Position numbers and translations under genes: made by a program
Assembly: GCF_036898465.1 (NCBI RefSeq)
Contig: NZ_JARUMJ010000001.1
Location: forward strand, 3,100,001 to 3,164,000
From: Streptomyces sp. B21-105
GTDB taxonomy: Bacteria > Actinomycetota > Actinomycetes > Streptomycetales > Streptomycetaceae
DNA length: 64,000 nucleotides
Direction: 5' to 3'
The notes under the pieces: generated by a model
Told to the model about the DNA's origin: nothing
What the model saw: the letters and a program-made list of their open reading frames with translations, nothing else
Database searches by the model: none
Shown here: positions 1 through 7,966 of the stretch, one piece after another
How the letters are laid out: the number at the start of each line of letters is the position of its first letter
Position numbering within the stretch: position 1 is the first letter of the stretch

Positions 1-250
1 GGTACGCGGCCAGGCTGCCCTGCGCAGAAGGAACGGGGACGCCGCGGTTGCTGGTGGCGATCTTCTCGGTGAGCTTGGCCAGCGCTTCCTTGCGGGTGGT
101 GCCGTAGACGCGGACGCGCTTGCGGGTGTTACCGGGGGCGAGGACGTACCCGGCGGCCTCCCAGCGGCTGTCCTTGCGCTGGTAGACGGTTCCGTCGCCG
201 TTGGCGCGGACGCGGCGGGAGGCGGGGGTGTCGCGGGGCGTGGTCATCAT
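1..250 (-). CDS. int: Tyrosine recombinase/integrase, N-terminal part (runs off the window)
   Basis: Only the first ~82 residues are present. They read as an N-terminal integrase region: a basic start, then GDGTVYQRKDSRWEAAGYV, typical of the AP2-like arm-binding domain of actinobacterial phage and AICE integrases, followed by a KEALAKLTEKI helix. The catalytic domain lies beyond position 1. Two adjacent ATGs are possible (250 or 247); the one at 250 overlaps the excisionase stop as ATGA, the usual translational coupling. With xis and rep it forms the classical rep-xis-int module of pSAM2-like integrative elements. Site-specific integration, normally into a tRNA gene, is inferred from the family; no att site is visible here. 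Confidence 0.85.
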   Translation of the reverse strand, partial: MMTTPRDTPASRRVRANGDGTVYQRKDSRWEAAGYVLAPGNTRKRVRVYGTTRKEALAKLTEKIATSNRGVPVPSAQGSLAAY

Positions 251-438
251 GCGGCGGCTTCCTGGTCGAGGCGGGTGCAGATGAAGTCGGCCAGCGCGTG
301 GGCGGGGATGCGGCGGGCGCGGCCGAGGGTGATCGAGGCGAGTTGGTGGGTGCGGATGAGGTCGTAGACGGCGGTGCGGCCGAGTTGGAGGCGTTCCATG
401 ACCTGGGGGACGGTGAGGAGTTCCGCGCCGGCGGTCAC
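247..438 (-). CDS. xis: Excisionase / MerR-like helix-turn-helix protein
   Basis: A 63-aa protein filled by a single winged-helix excisionase domain: LLTVPQVMERLQLGRTAVYD is the helix-turn-helix and RRIPAHALADFICTRL the wing/tail region. In AICEs such proteins direct the integrase toward excision. The GTG start at 438 overlaps the rep stop (GTGA), and its own stop overlaps the integrase start, so all three genes are translationally coupled. Length and position match pSAM2 Xis-type proteins. Function is inferred from family and context. Confidence 0.85.
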   Translation of the reverse strand: MTAGAELLTVPQVMERLQLGRTAVYDLIRTHQLASITLGRARRIPAHALADFICTRLDQEAAA

Positions 439-2167
439 GCGACAACCCCCGCCCGGACAGCACCGGTCAGCCGATGAGTGGAGTGACCGACCGGGTGACC
501 GGCGCGGTCACCTGGGCGCTCCGAGTGCCGGGTTCGGGTTGGTTGCTCGGGTCGGGTCTGTCGCGTCGCGGTCAGGAGGTCGGCGAGGTGTTCGAGTTCG
601 GGCAGGAGGCCGGTTCCGGCGTACTGCCAGTGCGAGATGACCAGCGTCGTGTCCGAGTCCATGCGCTGACCGGAGATGTTGCCGTGACCGAGACGGTGAC
701 CGGCGGCCAGGTCGGTGGAGTGTCTGGCGCGGTCACCGACCAGGCTGCCGCCGGTGTGACCGGGCTGCGTCTCAGCCGACGCTGGGGTTGGGGTCTGGGT
801 GTCGGGTCGGCTGGTTCGCCAGGCGGTGCGTTCGGCTCGGAGGTGGGCGAGGGTGGTGGAGTAGTGGCGGGTGCGGGTGGAGAAGTGGCCTCGGAAGCCG
901 AGCATGTGGGCCCATTGGCGCAGGCGGAGGTGGGCGTGCTGGGGGTGGGTGGCGAGGTTCCAGGCGGTGTGGATCAGGCGGCGGGCGTGGTCGGTGATGT
1001 CGTAATTGGCGAGTTCGGCGAGGAGGCGGAGGCGGCGGTCGAGGGTGCCGGTGGTGGTCTCGGCTCCCTTGGTGGCGTACTTGGCGATGTAGGCGGCGAC
1101 GTGCCGGTCCGTGACGGGGCCGCCACCGGTGAAGTCGGTGCCGCGGATTGCCCGGACGTCGATCTGCCGCCCGAACCGGAACACCAACCGCCCCGCCCGA
1201 TCTGAGACTTGAGGCTGGGACGCGGGGATGTCCCCGGCAGGGCGCGGCTGCTTCGGCGGTTCGCCCTCGTGGTGGACGCGGGTGCGTGTGGCGGCGGCGT
1301 GGACAGCGTGGTCGAGGAGCTGGGTGGTGGCCCAGGCGGGTGGGGTGCTGGTGGGGCCGGTGGGTCCGTCGAGGCGGATGACGGCGTGGAAGTGGACCTG
1401 GCCGCGTTTTTGGTACTCGGCGACCTTGGCGTAGGAGAGCGTGGCGTGGTGGCGCAGGGTCCGCTGGGTGAGGCCGGCGGCTTTGGCGATCTCCCGTCGC
1501 AGGTGGGTGGTGAAGCGGGCCCACAGCGCCGGGGCGTGCGCGTTCCACAGCACCGCGCCCATGTAGTCGTAGTGCTCGGGGTCGAGCGGGGTGCCGAGGA
1601 TCGGGTCGTCGTCGGGGGGACCTGGCCGCAGTGGCAGCGGCCGGTGTCGGGCTGGTTGTGGACGGGGCCGAAGCCGGGTGCGGTGAGGGTGGCGAACACG
1701 CGCGGGTGCGCGGCGACGCTGGTAGGGACGGTCTTGCCACCGCGGAGTCCAGCGGCGATGAGTTGGTAGGTGTCGTAGCGGTAGACGGTGGAGCAGGCGG
1801 GGCAGCGAGTGGCACGGCGGTTGCCGCAGCGGACCAGCAGTTCGCCCGCCGGGAGCCGGCCGGAGTCGAAGTGGTCGAGGATCGCACCGGTCACGGTGTC
1901 CAGACGGGTGCGGTGCCCGGTCAGGCGGACAGGGCGCGCGCAGCCACCGAGTCCGGCTATCTGCCGTGCGAGGGGTGCGAATTGGCCGGTGGCGGCGAGC
2001 TTCGCAAGCTTGGCGGTGAGCCTGGCGCGGCGCTCCAGTGCCGACCGCCGTGTCGCCGCCGAGGTGGTGACGTCCGCCGGGCAGGCCGGCGTCGTCAACG
2101 CCGACGACGAGGGACGCGAGGCGGCTGGAACGGTTGCGGAGTACGGGAGTTGAAGCTGTGTGGGCAT
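435..2167 (-). pseudogene. repSA: RepSA-type replication initiator, disrupted by a frameshift
   Basis: The N-terminal half (start ATG at 2167, MPTQLQLPYSATVP, with GAAAGG upstream) contains the Cys-rich region CGNRRATRCPACSTVYRYD and the motif ATLTAPGFGPVHN. The C-terminal half (DDDPILGTPLDPEHYDYMGA, then YQKRGQVHFHAVIRLDG with the HFH metal-binding triad, then YIAKYATKG) is in another frame. The switch falls at a run of six G (C on the coding strand) at 1614-1619; one extra base there would restore a ~577-aa protein. RepSA-like proteins start rolling-circle replication of excised AICEs. As written the element cannot make a full initiator, so it is either immobilised or a base is missing from the assembly. 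The upstream extension of the long ORF to 2327 is not coding. Confidence 0.8.
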
Positions 2168-2481
2168 GCGGAATGGGGCCTTTCGGCGGGAGCGCGGAAG
2201 CGGTACGGCGCGCGGGGCGACATGGGCAGGCCGAAGTTGTCGGCTCACAGGGGAACGGGGGCGCCTCGAAGTTGGGCGCGGGGGCCGGACCAGCAGGGCT
2301 TGGTCGGCCGGGCGCGGTGGTGATCACCGGCGGGTGTGGGACGTTAACATCGCCTCACCGGCGCATTCAAGTGCATCCCTCCTGATTCCTTTCTTGTGGG
2401 TGGTGGGACGCGGGTAGCGTGGGGCCGGTTTCCCGGTTTGGACGGGCCGGATTTCGCTGGTAGAGGGCGTGGAAAGCGGGG
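2168..2481. promoter_or_regulatory. Divergent intergenic region between rep and the GntR-type gene
   Basis: The region has no convincing gene. It separates the leftward rep-xis-int operon from the rightward GntR-type gene and must carry both promoters. Positions 2337-2400 are less GC-rich (TTAACATC, TTCCTTTC) and are the likely promoter zone. No operator was identified with confidence. Confidence 0.4.
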
Positions 2482-2922
2482 GTGACCGGCGTGGTGGTGG
2501 GGCGGCGCGGGCGCAGGCCGGCGGGCAGCGGGGTGCCGCTGACGTTCGAGGTGATCGCCGAGACCCTGCGCGAGCGGATCCGCTCGGGCGGGCTGCGGCC
2601 GGGGGACGCACTGCCGACGCAGGCCGTGTTGATGCGGGAGTTCGGGGCGGCGAGCCTGACCGTACAGAAGGCCATGGCCCTGCTGAAGCAGGACGGCTGG
2701 GCGGTCTCGCGCCCCGGCAAGGGCGCCTTCGTCGCCCACCACGACCACGCCGCCGACAACACTGATGACCTCGACGGCCCGGAGACGACCGCACCCGTCG
2801 GCGGGACGACGGCCCGCGTCGAGGCGTTGGAACGGGCACTGGTCAACGCCGTCGAGCAGCTCGCTGACCTCCGTGGCCGCGTCGAGGCTCTGGAGTCAGG
2901 CGGCGGCGGGCGGGGCCACTGA
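2482..2922 (+). CDS. GntR-family transcriptional regulator of the integrated element
   Basis: A 146-aa protein. Residues ~21-85 form a GntR winged helix: FEVIAETLRERIRSGGLRPG, then LPTQAVLMREFGAASLTVQK and GWAVSRPGKGAFV. The C-terminus is not a ligand domain but a short coiled-coil segment (RVEALERALVNAVEQLADL) that probably dimerises. In pSAM2, the GntR-type KorSA represses the activator of replication genes; this gene, divergent from rep, is placed for that role. The first ATG-type start after the intergenic region was chosen; an upstream GTG is possible. The IS481-type insertion begins 26 bp after its stop and leaves it intact. Confidence 0.75.
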   Translation: MTGVVVGRRGRRPAGSGVPLTFEVIAETLRERIRSGGLRPGDALPTQAVLMREFGAASLTVQKAMALLKQDGWAVSRPGKGAFVAHHDHAADNTDDLDGPETTAPVGGTTARVEALERALVNAVEQLADLRGRVEALESGGGGRGH

Positions 2923-2948
2923 CCCGCCGTGCCGGGACGCTGGTCAGG

Positions 2949-2990
2949 GTTGTCTAGTCCCAGGTGATGTTTGACGTTCTGGTCCCAGCT
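2949..2990 (+). repeat. IS481-type terminal inverted repeat, 3' end of transposase
   Basis: Pairs with 4981-5023 at roughly three quarters of positions by eye. It contains TAGTCCCAGGTGATG followed by TTGACGTTCTGGTCCCAGCT. Confidence 0.75.
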
Positions 2991-3007
2991 GTTGCTTGAC
3001 GGTGGGC

Positions 3008-4975
3008 CTAGACAACATCGGAAATCTTGTGGGGCTTGTTCGCCTTCACGTGGCGGACGGGGATGTCGGTGGTCCGCCGGATGACCCGGACCTGGCCGTC
3101 CAGGTCGACGCTGATCGTCGTGTCCGACACATGCACGGTCACCGTCTGCCCTGCGTAGGGGCGGCCGAGGGAGACGGTCTGTCGGCAGACCATGACGGTG
3201 CCCACCGCGCTGACCCGCCGCTGCACCCGGACCGGCTCCACGCGGGGCCGTGGCGGCGGGCCGGCGGGCCGCAGACCTCGCAGCCTACGGACTTCCTCGC
3301 TGGTCAGGGGGTTGGGTCGCACCCGCAGCAGCTCCCGCGAGGACAGGTCGAAGAACGACAGCGTCTCACCGTCGATGCGGATGCCCACCTGACGGCCTCC
3401 GAGGATCTCCGCCGCCAGCACCTGGCGCCCGCCCAGGCCCACCAGACCGCTGTTGTTCACCACCCGGTCGACCTCGACCGCCGCCCCGTCGCCGGCCGGA
3501 AGCGGGGCCGGTCCCGCCGCACGTCCGCCCCGGGCAGCCAGCCGTCCCAGATCCGCCACCGACAAGTGCGACCGCACGGTCTTGATCCGTGCTCCCGCGA
3601 TCAGCAGATGGATCACCGAGGTGTCTGCCCAGAACGTCACCGTCAGCCCTGAGCGGGCCGGGCCAAGCCAGAACTGCTTGCCCGCGACCTGCAGATTCCC
3701 ACTCGCCGGCACCACCCGCTCGAACTCCACCGGCCCACCGGGCTCCACCGGCACCACTGCCGGGACCACCTCAGGCAGGGCGGCGGGCACAGCCGAGGCT
3801 TCACCCGGAACCGGCTCCGGCTCCGGGTCCGGCTCCGGGTCCGGCTCCGGGTCCGGCTCCGGGTCCGGCTCCGGGTCCGGCTCCGGGTCCGGCTCCGGGT
3901 CCGCTGGAGGTGTCCGCTGCTGCGGCACCAGCGCCAGCACTCCGGGAATCTTCAGGCCCAGGACATCCCGCTCCTCCTCGGGCGCCGGCGTGAACCGATC
4001 GGCAGGAGACTGCATGTCCAGGGCCTGATGCGGTCGCATCGAGTTGTACTCCTGCACCCACCGATCCAGCGCCGCCTGAGCCGCCTCGATGCTCTCGAAC
4101 GCGCCGCAGTCGTCCAGAAGTTCGCGCCGCAGTGTCTGATGGAACCGCTCGACCTTGCCCGTCGTGGTCGGCGACGCCGGCTGCGTCAGCCGGTGCGCGA
4201 TCCAGTTCTCCCGGCAGATCCGGTCGAACAGCACCTCACCGCCCTGCCCGAACCGGTCGGTGAACTGCTTGCCGTTGTCGGTCAGCACCTCCTCCGGCAC
4301 CCCGAACGCCTGCAAGGCCCGGACGAAGGCCGCGCAGACCGCCCGCCCGGTCGCCCGCTCCACCACCGACGCGATCACGCAGTACCGGGAATGGTCATCC
4401 ACACCCGTCACGACCTTGGCCTCGGTCAGCTCCCCGGCCACCGGGTCGACCAGCATCACGCCGCCGACAATGTCCATCTGCCACAGCTGCATCGGCCGAT
4501 CCCGCTGCCAGCGCTTGTAATCCGACCGCTTCCGGCGCCGCACCCCCGGCTCCACCAGCCCATGACGGACCAGGACCCGATACACGGTCATCCGCGACGG
4601 CACCGGCGTGACTGTCCCGGACCGCTCCATCACATGAGCGATCCGCCGCGGACCCCACTTCGGGTGCTTGCGCCGCAGCTCGCACACCGCCGCCTCGGCC
4701 TCGGCAGAGGCCTGATGCGGACACGACGCCGGCCTACGGGAACGATCCGCCAGCCCCGCCAGACCCGAGGCCTCATACCGGGACTTCCACCCGCTGACCG
4801 TCTGCCTGGACACACCCAGCCGGGCGGCGACCTCCGTCACCGTCGCACCCGCCAGCACGGCCAGGACAGCCCGGTATCTCTGCTCGACAACCGACAACTC
4901 CACCAGCGCCAATCCCGGCCTCCTGCCACACGCCGCAACGACGTGCACAGAAAAGCCGATCACGGCCACTGTCAA
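3008..4975 (-). CDS. IS481-family DDE transposase with extended C-terminus
   Basis: A 655-aa protein. Residues ~28-80 form a helix-turn-helix (VTEVAARLGVSRQTVSGWKS). The rve/DDE core follows: D168 in QLWQMDIVGG, D233 in LTDNGKQF, and E276 in GKVERFHQTLRREL, then YNSMRPHQAL. This is longer than a simple IS481 transposase (~330-400 aa): after residue ~345 comes an acidic DPEP tandem linker (about 357-385) and two beta-rich repeats of SGNLQVAGKQFWLG / VGTVMVCRQTVSLG type, as seen in larger actinobacterial members. The ATG at 4975 lies just inside the terminal repeat; a GTG at 4903 (VELSVVEQRYRAV) may be the true start. No frameshift is visible, so the enzyme should be active. Confidence 0.88.
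   Translation of the reverse strand: MTVAVIGFSVHVVAACGRRPGLALVELSVVEQRYRAVLAVLAGATVTEVAARLGVSRQTVSGWKSRYEASGLAGLADRSRRPASCPHQASAEAEAAVCELRRKHPKWGPRRIAHVMERSGTVTPVPSRMTVYRVLVRHGLVEPGVRRRKRSDYKRWQRDRPMQLWQMDIVGGVMLVDPVAGELTEAKVVTGVDDHSRYCVIASVVERATGRAVCAAFVRALQAFGVPEEVLTDNGKQFTDRFGQGGEVLFDRICRENWIAHRLTQPASPTTTGKVERFHQTLRRELLDDCGAFESIEAAQAALDRWVQEYNSMRPHQALDMQSPADRFTPAPEEERDVLGLKIPGVLALVPQQRTPPADPEPDPEPDPEPDPEPDPEPDPEPDPEPEPVPGEASAVPAALPEVVPAVVPVEPGGPVEFERVVPASGNLQVAGKQFWLGPARSGLTVTFWADTSVIHLLIAGARIKTVRSHLSVADLGRLAARGGRAAGPAPLPAGDGAAVEVDRVVNNSGLVGLGGRQVLAAEILGGRQVGIRIDGETLSFFDLSSRELLRVRPNPLTSEEVRRLRGLRPAGPPPRPRVEPVRVQRRVSAVGTVMVCRQTVSLGRPYAGQTVTVHVSDTTISVDLDGQVRVIRRTTDIPVRHVKANKPHKISDVV
3819..3902 (+). 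repeat. 12-bp tandem repeat, seven units, inside the transposase gene
   Basis: Seven consecutive copies of GGCTCCGGGTCC on the plus strand, coding on the minus strand for a (DPEP)n linker between the catalytic core and C-terminal domains. Its perfect identity suggests recent expansion by slippage, so its length is likely to vary between copies and strains. Confidence 0.9.
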
Positions 4976-4980
4976 CCATC

Positions 4981-5023
4981 AGCTGGGACCGAAGTGTCAA
5001 GCATCTCCCGGGACCGGACAAAC
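4981..5023 (-). repeat. IS481-type terminal inverted repeat, 5' end of transposase
   Basis: Partner of 2949-2990; begins AGCTGGGACCGAAGTG on the plus strand and ends CCGGACAAAC next to the target duplication. Confidence 0.75.
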
Positions 5024-5039
5024 GCTGGTCAGGCCGGTG

Positions 5040-5400
5040 CGTTCAGATTTTCTCTACGAGGTTCAAGGCGGGCCCCGCCCGCCGGAGCTGGCCGCCGTCG
5101 CCGACAAGTCCGCCGTTCGCTCGGAAGATCAGCGGCGCTGCAGGCGGCGAGCCGCACCGGCAGCCGGGCATGACCCAGGACTGCGGGAGCGGCAACCAGC
5201 CAGCTTGTCGGGCTGACCGGAGTCAGGCTCCTGGCAGAGCAAGTTGTCGCATACGACCGTCCCACGGCCGGATCGTACGCACAGGGGCTGACCAGGGGGC
5301 CGTCCCTCATGTTCGTCTCGCCGGTCTCACCGAGGGCGGTGGTCGGCGTTGCCTCCGGCGGGGAGCGAAACTTCCGGCCGCCCGTCGGGGCCGACTTCTC
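5040..5400 (+). repeat. Dispersed ~350-bp repeat, copy 1
   Basis: Shares several near-identical blocks with 18764-19110, in the same orientation and order: AGATTTTCT.TACGAGGTTC, CTGGCCGCCGTCGCCGACAA, AGCAAGTTGTCGC, ACGGCCGGATCG, CAGGGGGCCG, TCACCGAGGGCGGTGG and GGGAGCGAA. No convincing ORF covers it, so it looks non-coding. Both copies sit a few hundred bases upstream of a toxin-antitoxin module. Apart from this repeat I see no gene in 5034-5652. Confidence 0.7.
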
Positions 5401-5652
5401 CCGCCCCGGCCCCGCGCCGCCAGACTGGGCGACGCACCAGCCCGGCCGTACGCTGCCTCTCCCGCTCGGGCCCGATCCTGCCGAAAGAAGCCGCCCCCTG
5501 CGCCGCCTCGGCAGGTTGCCGCTGGTTTGCGGGCGGTGCCGTGGCGTCAGGGCGAAGGGGGGCGACGTTGGAGTGGCTGCGGTCGCGGCGACGGCACAGA
5601 TCTGAACTACGAAGTCGCGCTCTCACACCCCGTGCCATATATCATCGGCGAT

Positions 5653-6036
5653 ATGGACAGCGGGCGGTACTCGATCGAGATCGAGCCGGAGGTGCGGCTG
5701 TGGCTGGAGAACATTCCCGCCCATCACTACAAGCAGGCCGAACGCGTCGCCGACCTGCTCGCCGAGCAGCCCACCACGCTCGACGAACCGCACTCCCGCC
5801 ACCTGGGCGGCAAGCTCCGCGAGCTGCGTTTCCGCCTGGGCGATGCCCATCAGCGGATCACCTACTGGCTGGCGCCCGGCCGACGTGTCGTGCTGCTCAC
5901 CGTGTTTTGCAGGACCAAGATGCGTGAGCAGGCCGAAGTGGACCGCGCCCACGCCGCACAGCGATTGTGCGAGGCAGAGCATGAAGCCGCCGCTGAGCAC
6001 GACCTCTACAGCCGCAACCTCAAGGAGAACCGATGA
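5653..6036 (+). CDS. HigB/RelE-like toxin of a type II toxin-antitoxin pair
   Basis: 127 aa from the ATG at 5653 (longer upstream reading is not coding). The core matches the phage-derived Gp49/HigB group: an N-terminal helical part (EVRLWLENIPAHHYKQAERV), then HLGGKLRELRFRLGDAHQRI and the beta strand RVVLLTVFCRTK preceding a basic/helical tail. Toxins of this group cleave mRNA on the ribosome. The stop overlaps the ATG of the following HTH gene (ATGA), giving the toxin-first order of higBA. Activity is inferred. Confidence 0.8.
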   Translation: MDSGRYSIEIEPEVRLWLENIPAHHYKQAERVADLLAEQPTTLDEPHSRHLGGKLRELRFRLGDAHQRITYWLAPGRRVVLLTVFCRTKMREQAEVDRAHAAQRLCEAEHEAAAEHDLYSRNLKENR

Positions 6037-6371
6037 ACCACAGCGAATGGAGGACCCGTCGCCACCGCCGGCTGCTGGGCGAACACCTGGACGCTGACCC
6101 CGAGTACGACCGGGTCTACGAAGAGGCCGGCCTCGCCATGACGTTGGGCAAGGCCGTCTACGACCGGCGTAAGCAACTCGGTCTGAGCGAGGCCGATCTC
6201 GCCGAGCGCATGCACGTCGACGTCGATGACATCGAAGGCATCGAGACGGCCGCCGAGCTGCCGCCCATCGCGGTCATCATGCGCCTGGCCCGCGCACTGG
6301 ACCTCACGGTGGACGTGCACCTCGCCGGCGGAGACGAGCCCACCGTCACCATCGTCGCCCCCGCGGCCTGA
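6033..6371 (+). CDS. HigA-like XRE-family antitoxin
   Basis: 112 aa with one Cro/C1-type helix-turn-helix at ~35-95 (AVYDRRKQLGLSEADLAERM, then IEGIETAAELPPIAVIMRLA). It begins with MNHSEWRTRRHRRLLGEHL, similar to the toxin-binding N-terminus of actinobacterial antitoxins. It is coupled to the toxin by a 4-bp overlap and probably autoregulates the operon. Confidence 0.8.
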   Translation: MNHSEWRTRRHRRLLGEHLDADPEYDRVYEEAGLAMTLGKAVYDRRKQLGLSEADLAERMHVDVDDIEGIETAAELPPIAVIMRLARALDLTVDVHLAGGDEPTVTIVAPAA

Positions 6372-6385
6372 GGCGGGGAGGAACC

Positions 6386-6622
6386 ATGCAGGACCCGCCT
6401 TCCGCGCTCGCCCGTGAGCTTGGGCAACTCGTCCACGACCGGCGCATCGAGCTCGGGCTGTCCCAGGCCGAGCTGGCCGAGCGGTGCGGGATGAAGCAGC
6501 CGCAGATCTCCCGCTTCGAAGGCGGCGGGGCCGTGCCCACGCTTCCCCTCCTGCGCCGCCTGGCTCAGGCTCTCGGCGCCGACCTGACCATCAGCCTCAC
6601 CCCGCACGACAAAGCTGCTTGA
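6386..6622 (+). CDS. Small XRE-family DNA-binding protein
   Basis: 78 aa, almost entirely one helix-turn-helix domain: LGLSQAELAERCGMKQPQIS is the DNA-reading part and LGADLTISLTPHDKAA the end. It follows the HigA-like gene by 14 bp after a GGGGAGGAA ribosome-binding site, so it is likely third in the same operon. It may be a second antitoxin or repressor; the toxin-antitoxin pair already has a complete antitoxin. Confidence 0.75.
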   Translation: MQDPPSALARELGQLVHDRRIELGLSQAELAERCGMKQPQISRFEGGGAVPTLPLLRRLAQALGADLTISLTPHDKAA

Positions 6623-6667
6623 CACGCATTCGGAATTCCTGGAATTCCCCAGGCGGGTATAGGCCAC

Positions 6668-6689
6668 TGACGGCAGTAGTGACGGCAAC
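6668..6689 (+). repeat. Cassette-boundary repeat, copy 1
   Basis: The motif TGACGGCAGTAGTGACGG followed by CAAC. Identical to copy 3 (14108), and one base shorter than copy 2 (9037). The ~170 bp after it, up to the Hint tail of the toxin, are also alignable with the sequence after copy 3. Confidence 0.8.
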
Positions 6690-6781
6690 ATCAGCAGACT
6701 CCAGCGCACGAGCACGAACATCCGGCGACTGTCAAATCTCCCGCTGACCAGCAAACTTGCAGGTAGGAGCGGCCTGGCCTG

Positions 6782-7240
6782 CACACGTACTATGTGCTGG
6801 CGGGGGCCACGCCGATTTTGGTCCATAACTGCAATGGCGGAACTGCTCCGAATGGATCTGCCTGCTCCTGCAATGGCTCGACGAACCCCTCTAATGCGGG
6901 CCTAGTGCAAGCGATTGCCACTCGCGCTCAAGTCCGACTGGGCGGCAGCGGGGCAGTCTCGGGTACTGCTAAGCATGCTTATGCCGACACCCTCCTCACT
7001 CGCTACCAGGGCATCTATGGAAATCGTGGTCTAATTACCGAACAAAGCTACTTGGGTGGGGTGCCCGTTCCGAGAGGCACGGCGGGGAGCGCCCGACCAG
7101 ATGTGTTCGATCCCGCCGCAGGTATCGTGTATGACTACAAGTTCGTCAAGAACCCCGGTCAAGGGATCGGGAAGTGGCAGGCGGACAAGAATGTCCTAAA
7201 CGTCCCAGGCGCGAATCTGACAGTGGAGGTGAACCCGTGA
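6782..7240 (+). CDS. Orphan polymorphic-toxin tip 1: Hint tail plus putative nuclease domain
   Basis: It begins with TYYVLAGATPILVHNC, the end of a Hint (intein-like) processing domain that releases toxin tips in Rhs/polymorphic toxins. A ~130-aa toxin domain follows, ending RPDVFDPAAGIVYDYKFVKN and KWQADKNVLNVPGANLTVEV. The D..D-Y-K arrangement resembles a PD-(D/E)xK nuclease core (Tox-REase-like), but this is by eye only. An in-frame stop (TAG at 6764) just upstream and the lack of a plausible start make it a silent tip without delivery domain; a GTG at 6794 is formally possible. The stop overlaps the immunity start (GTGA). Confidence 0.7.
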   Translation, partial: HTYYVLAGATPILVHNCNGGTAPNGSACSCNGSTNPSNAGLVQAIATRAQVRLGGSGAVSGTAKHAYADTLLTRYQGIYGNRGLITEQSYLGGVPVPRGTAGSARPDVFDPAAGIVYDYKFVKNPGQGIGKWQADKNVLNVPGANLTVEVNP

Positions 7241-7902
7241 GCAAGGTGGATGTAGCGACCGTTAAGCGGGTTACTAAGGACTGGGCGGCCCTGTATCCGG
7301 GTTTCGATGTCTGGCGGCCAATGAGACTGCTTAGGCGGATCGGCCCTGTGCTTCAAGGGGTCACCCTCGACCGATCTACCTCGGGCGATGCGTACTTCCC
7401 GACCGCGCACATCCATGCTCTCACTCGAGAGTTTCCAGTCATCTCCCTGACTCTGGGCCAGCGTCTCGTCACGAGCTCAGGAGTGCAGGAGGCCGTTACT
7501 TTCTCTCGGCACGCGGAAGATTATTCTGGCGCTGCTGGGCGACTGGCCGAGCAGGCGCGCTTGAGTTTGGATTTGCCGCCGACGGTTGAGGACGTGGTCC
7601 GAGAGTTGCGTGCCATTGCGGTCTCTCAGCAGGCTCAAGGTGGTCCGCCTGCGGTGAATGAAGTCGAGGATAGTGTCCTCATCCCTGCAGCAAGTGGCTC
7701 AGTTGATATTTCCAGGGAGAGCATCCAGCTTGCACGGGAGCTTCTGAAGAAGTGGCCGAAGTCGCGACTTCCGATCAATTGGACCTCGGCAGATGAATGG
7801 CTTGAGGGGGTATCGGAAAAGGCTGGGAATGTTGATTCTCTCCATGAGATTATCGACGGCCAGATCGCCTTCCATAAACTTTCCAAGGTGCGGCAGGAAT
7901 AA
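7237..7902 (+). CDS. Candidate immunity protein for toxin tip 1
   Basis: 221 aa from a GTG at 7237 with GTGGAGGTG just upstream, overlapping the toxin stop. I do not recognise the family. It is a soluble protein with no membrane segment or signal; the C-terminal half is helical and acidic (SIQLARELLKKWPKSRLPIN). The pairing rule of polymorphic toxins, where immunity directly follows the tip, supports the call. Codon use is less GC-biased than in the chromosomal genes to the right, consistent with transfer. Confidence 0.6.
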   Translation: MSKVDVATVKRVTKDWAALYPGFDVWRPMRLLRRIGPVLQGVTLDRSTSGDAYFPTAHIHALTREFPVISLTLGQRLVTSSGVQEAVTFSRHAEDYSGAAGRLAEQARLSLDLPPTVEDVVRELRAIAVSQQAQGGPPAVNEVEDSVLIPAASGSVDISRESIQLARELLKKWPKSRLPINWTSADEWLEGVSEKAGNVDSLHEIIDGQIAFHKLSKVRQE

Positions 7903-7919
7903 CCCTTAGCGATTAAAAG

Positions 7920-7953
7920 GAGGCCCCGCCCGAAGCACTTCGGGCGGGGCCTC
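7920..7953 (+). terminator. Strong hairpin ending cassette 1
   Basis: Perfect 15-16 bp stem AGGCCCCGCCCGAAG / CTTCGGGCGGGGCCT with a 2-base loop, 18 bp after the immunity stop. Hairpins with the same GGCCCCGCC theme end the other cassettes. Confidence 0.85.
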
Positions 7954-7966
7954 TGGGCGTTGCCGA

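Larger units (their letters stand above)
2949..5023 (-). mobile_element. Complete IS481-type insertion sequence
   Basis: The ends are imperfect inverted repeats of about 42 bp (2949-2990 and 4981-5023); both contain a shared GGTCCCAGCT inner end and similar GTCC/GTCCC blocks. Immediately outside lies an exact direct repeat ACGCTGGTCAGG (2937-2948 and 5022-5033; the outer AC may belong to the element), the expected target-site duplication. The single transposase fills the element. Intact ends plus a perfect duplication suggest recent insertion. Confidence 0.85.

Noticed and set aside
2168..2327. Upstream extension of the long leftward frame over rep
   Set aside because: It is low-complexity Pro/Arg reading out of frame with the real N-terminal half of the initiator; homology begins at ATG 2167.
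3819..3902. CRISPR array
   Set aside because: Tandem 12-bp repeat without spacers, in frame inside a transposase. No CRISPR array was seen in the window.
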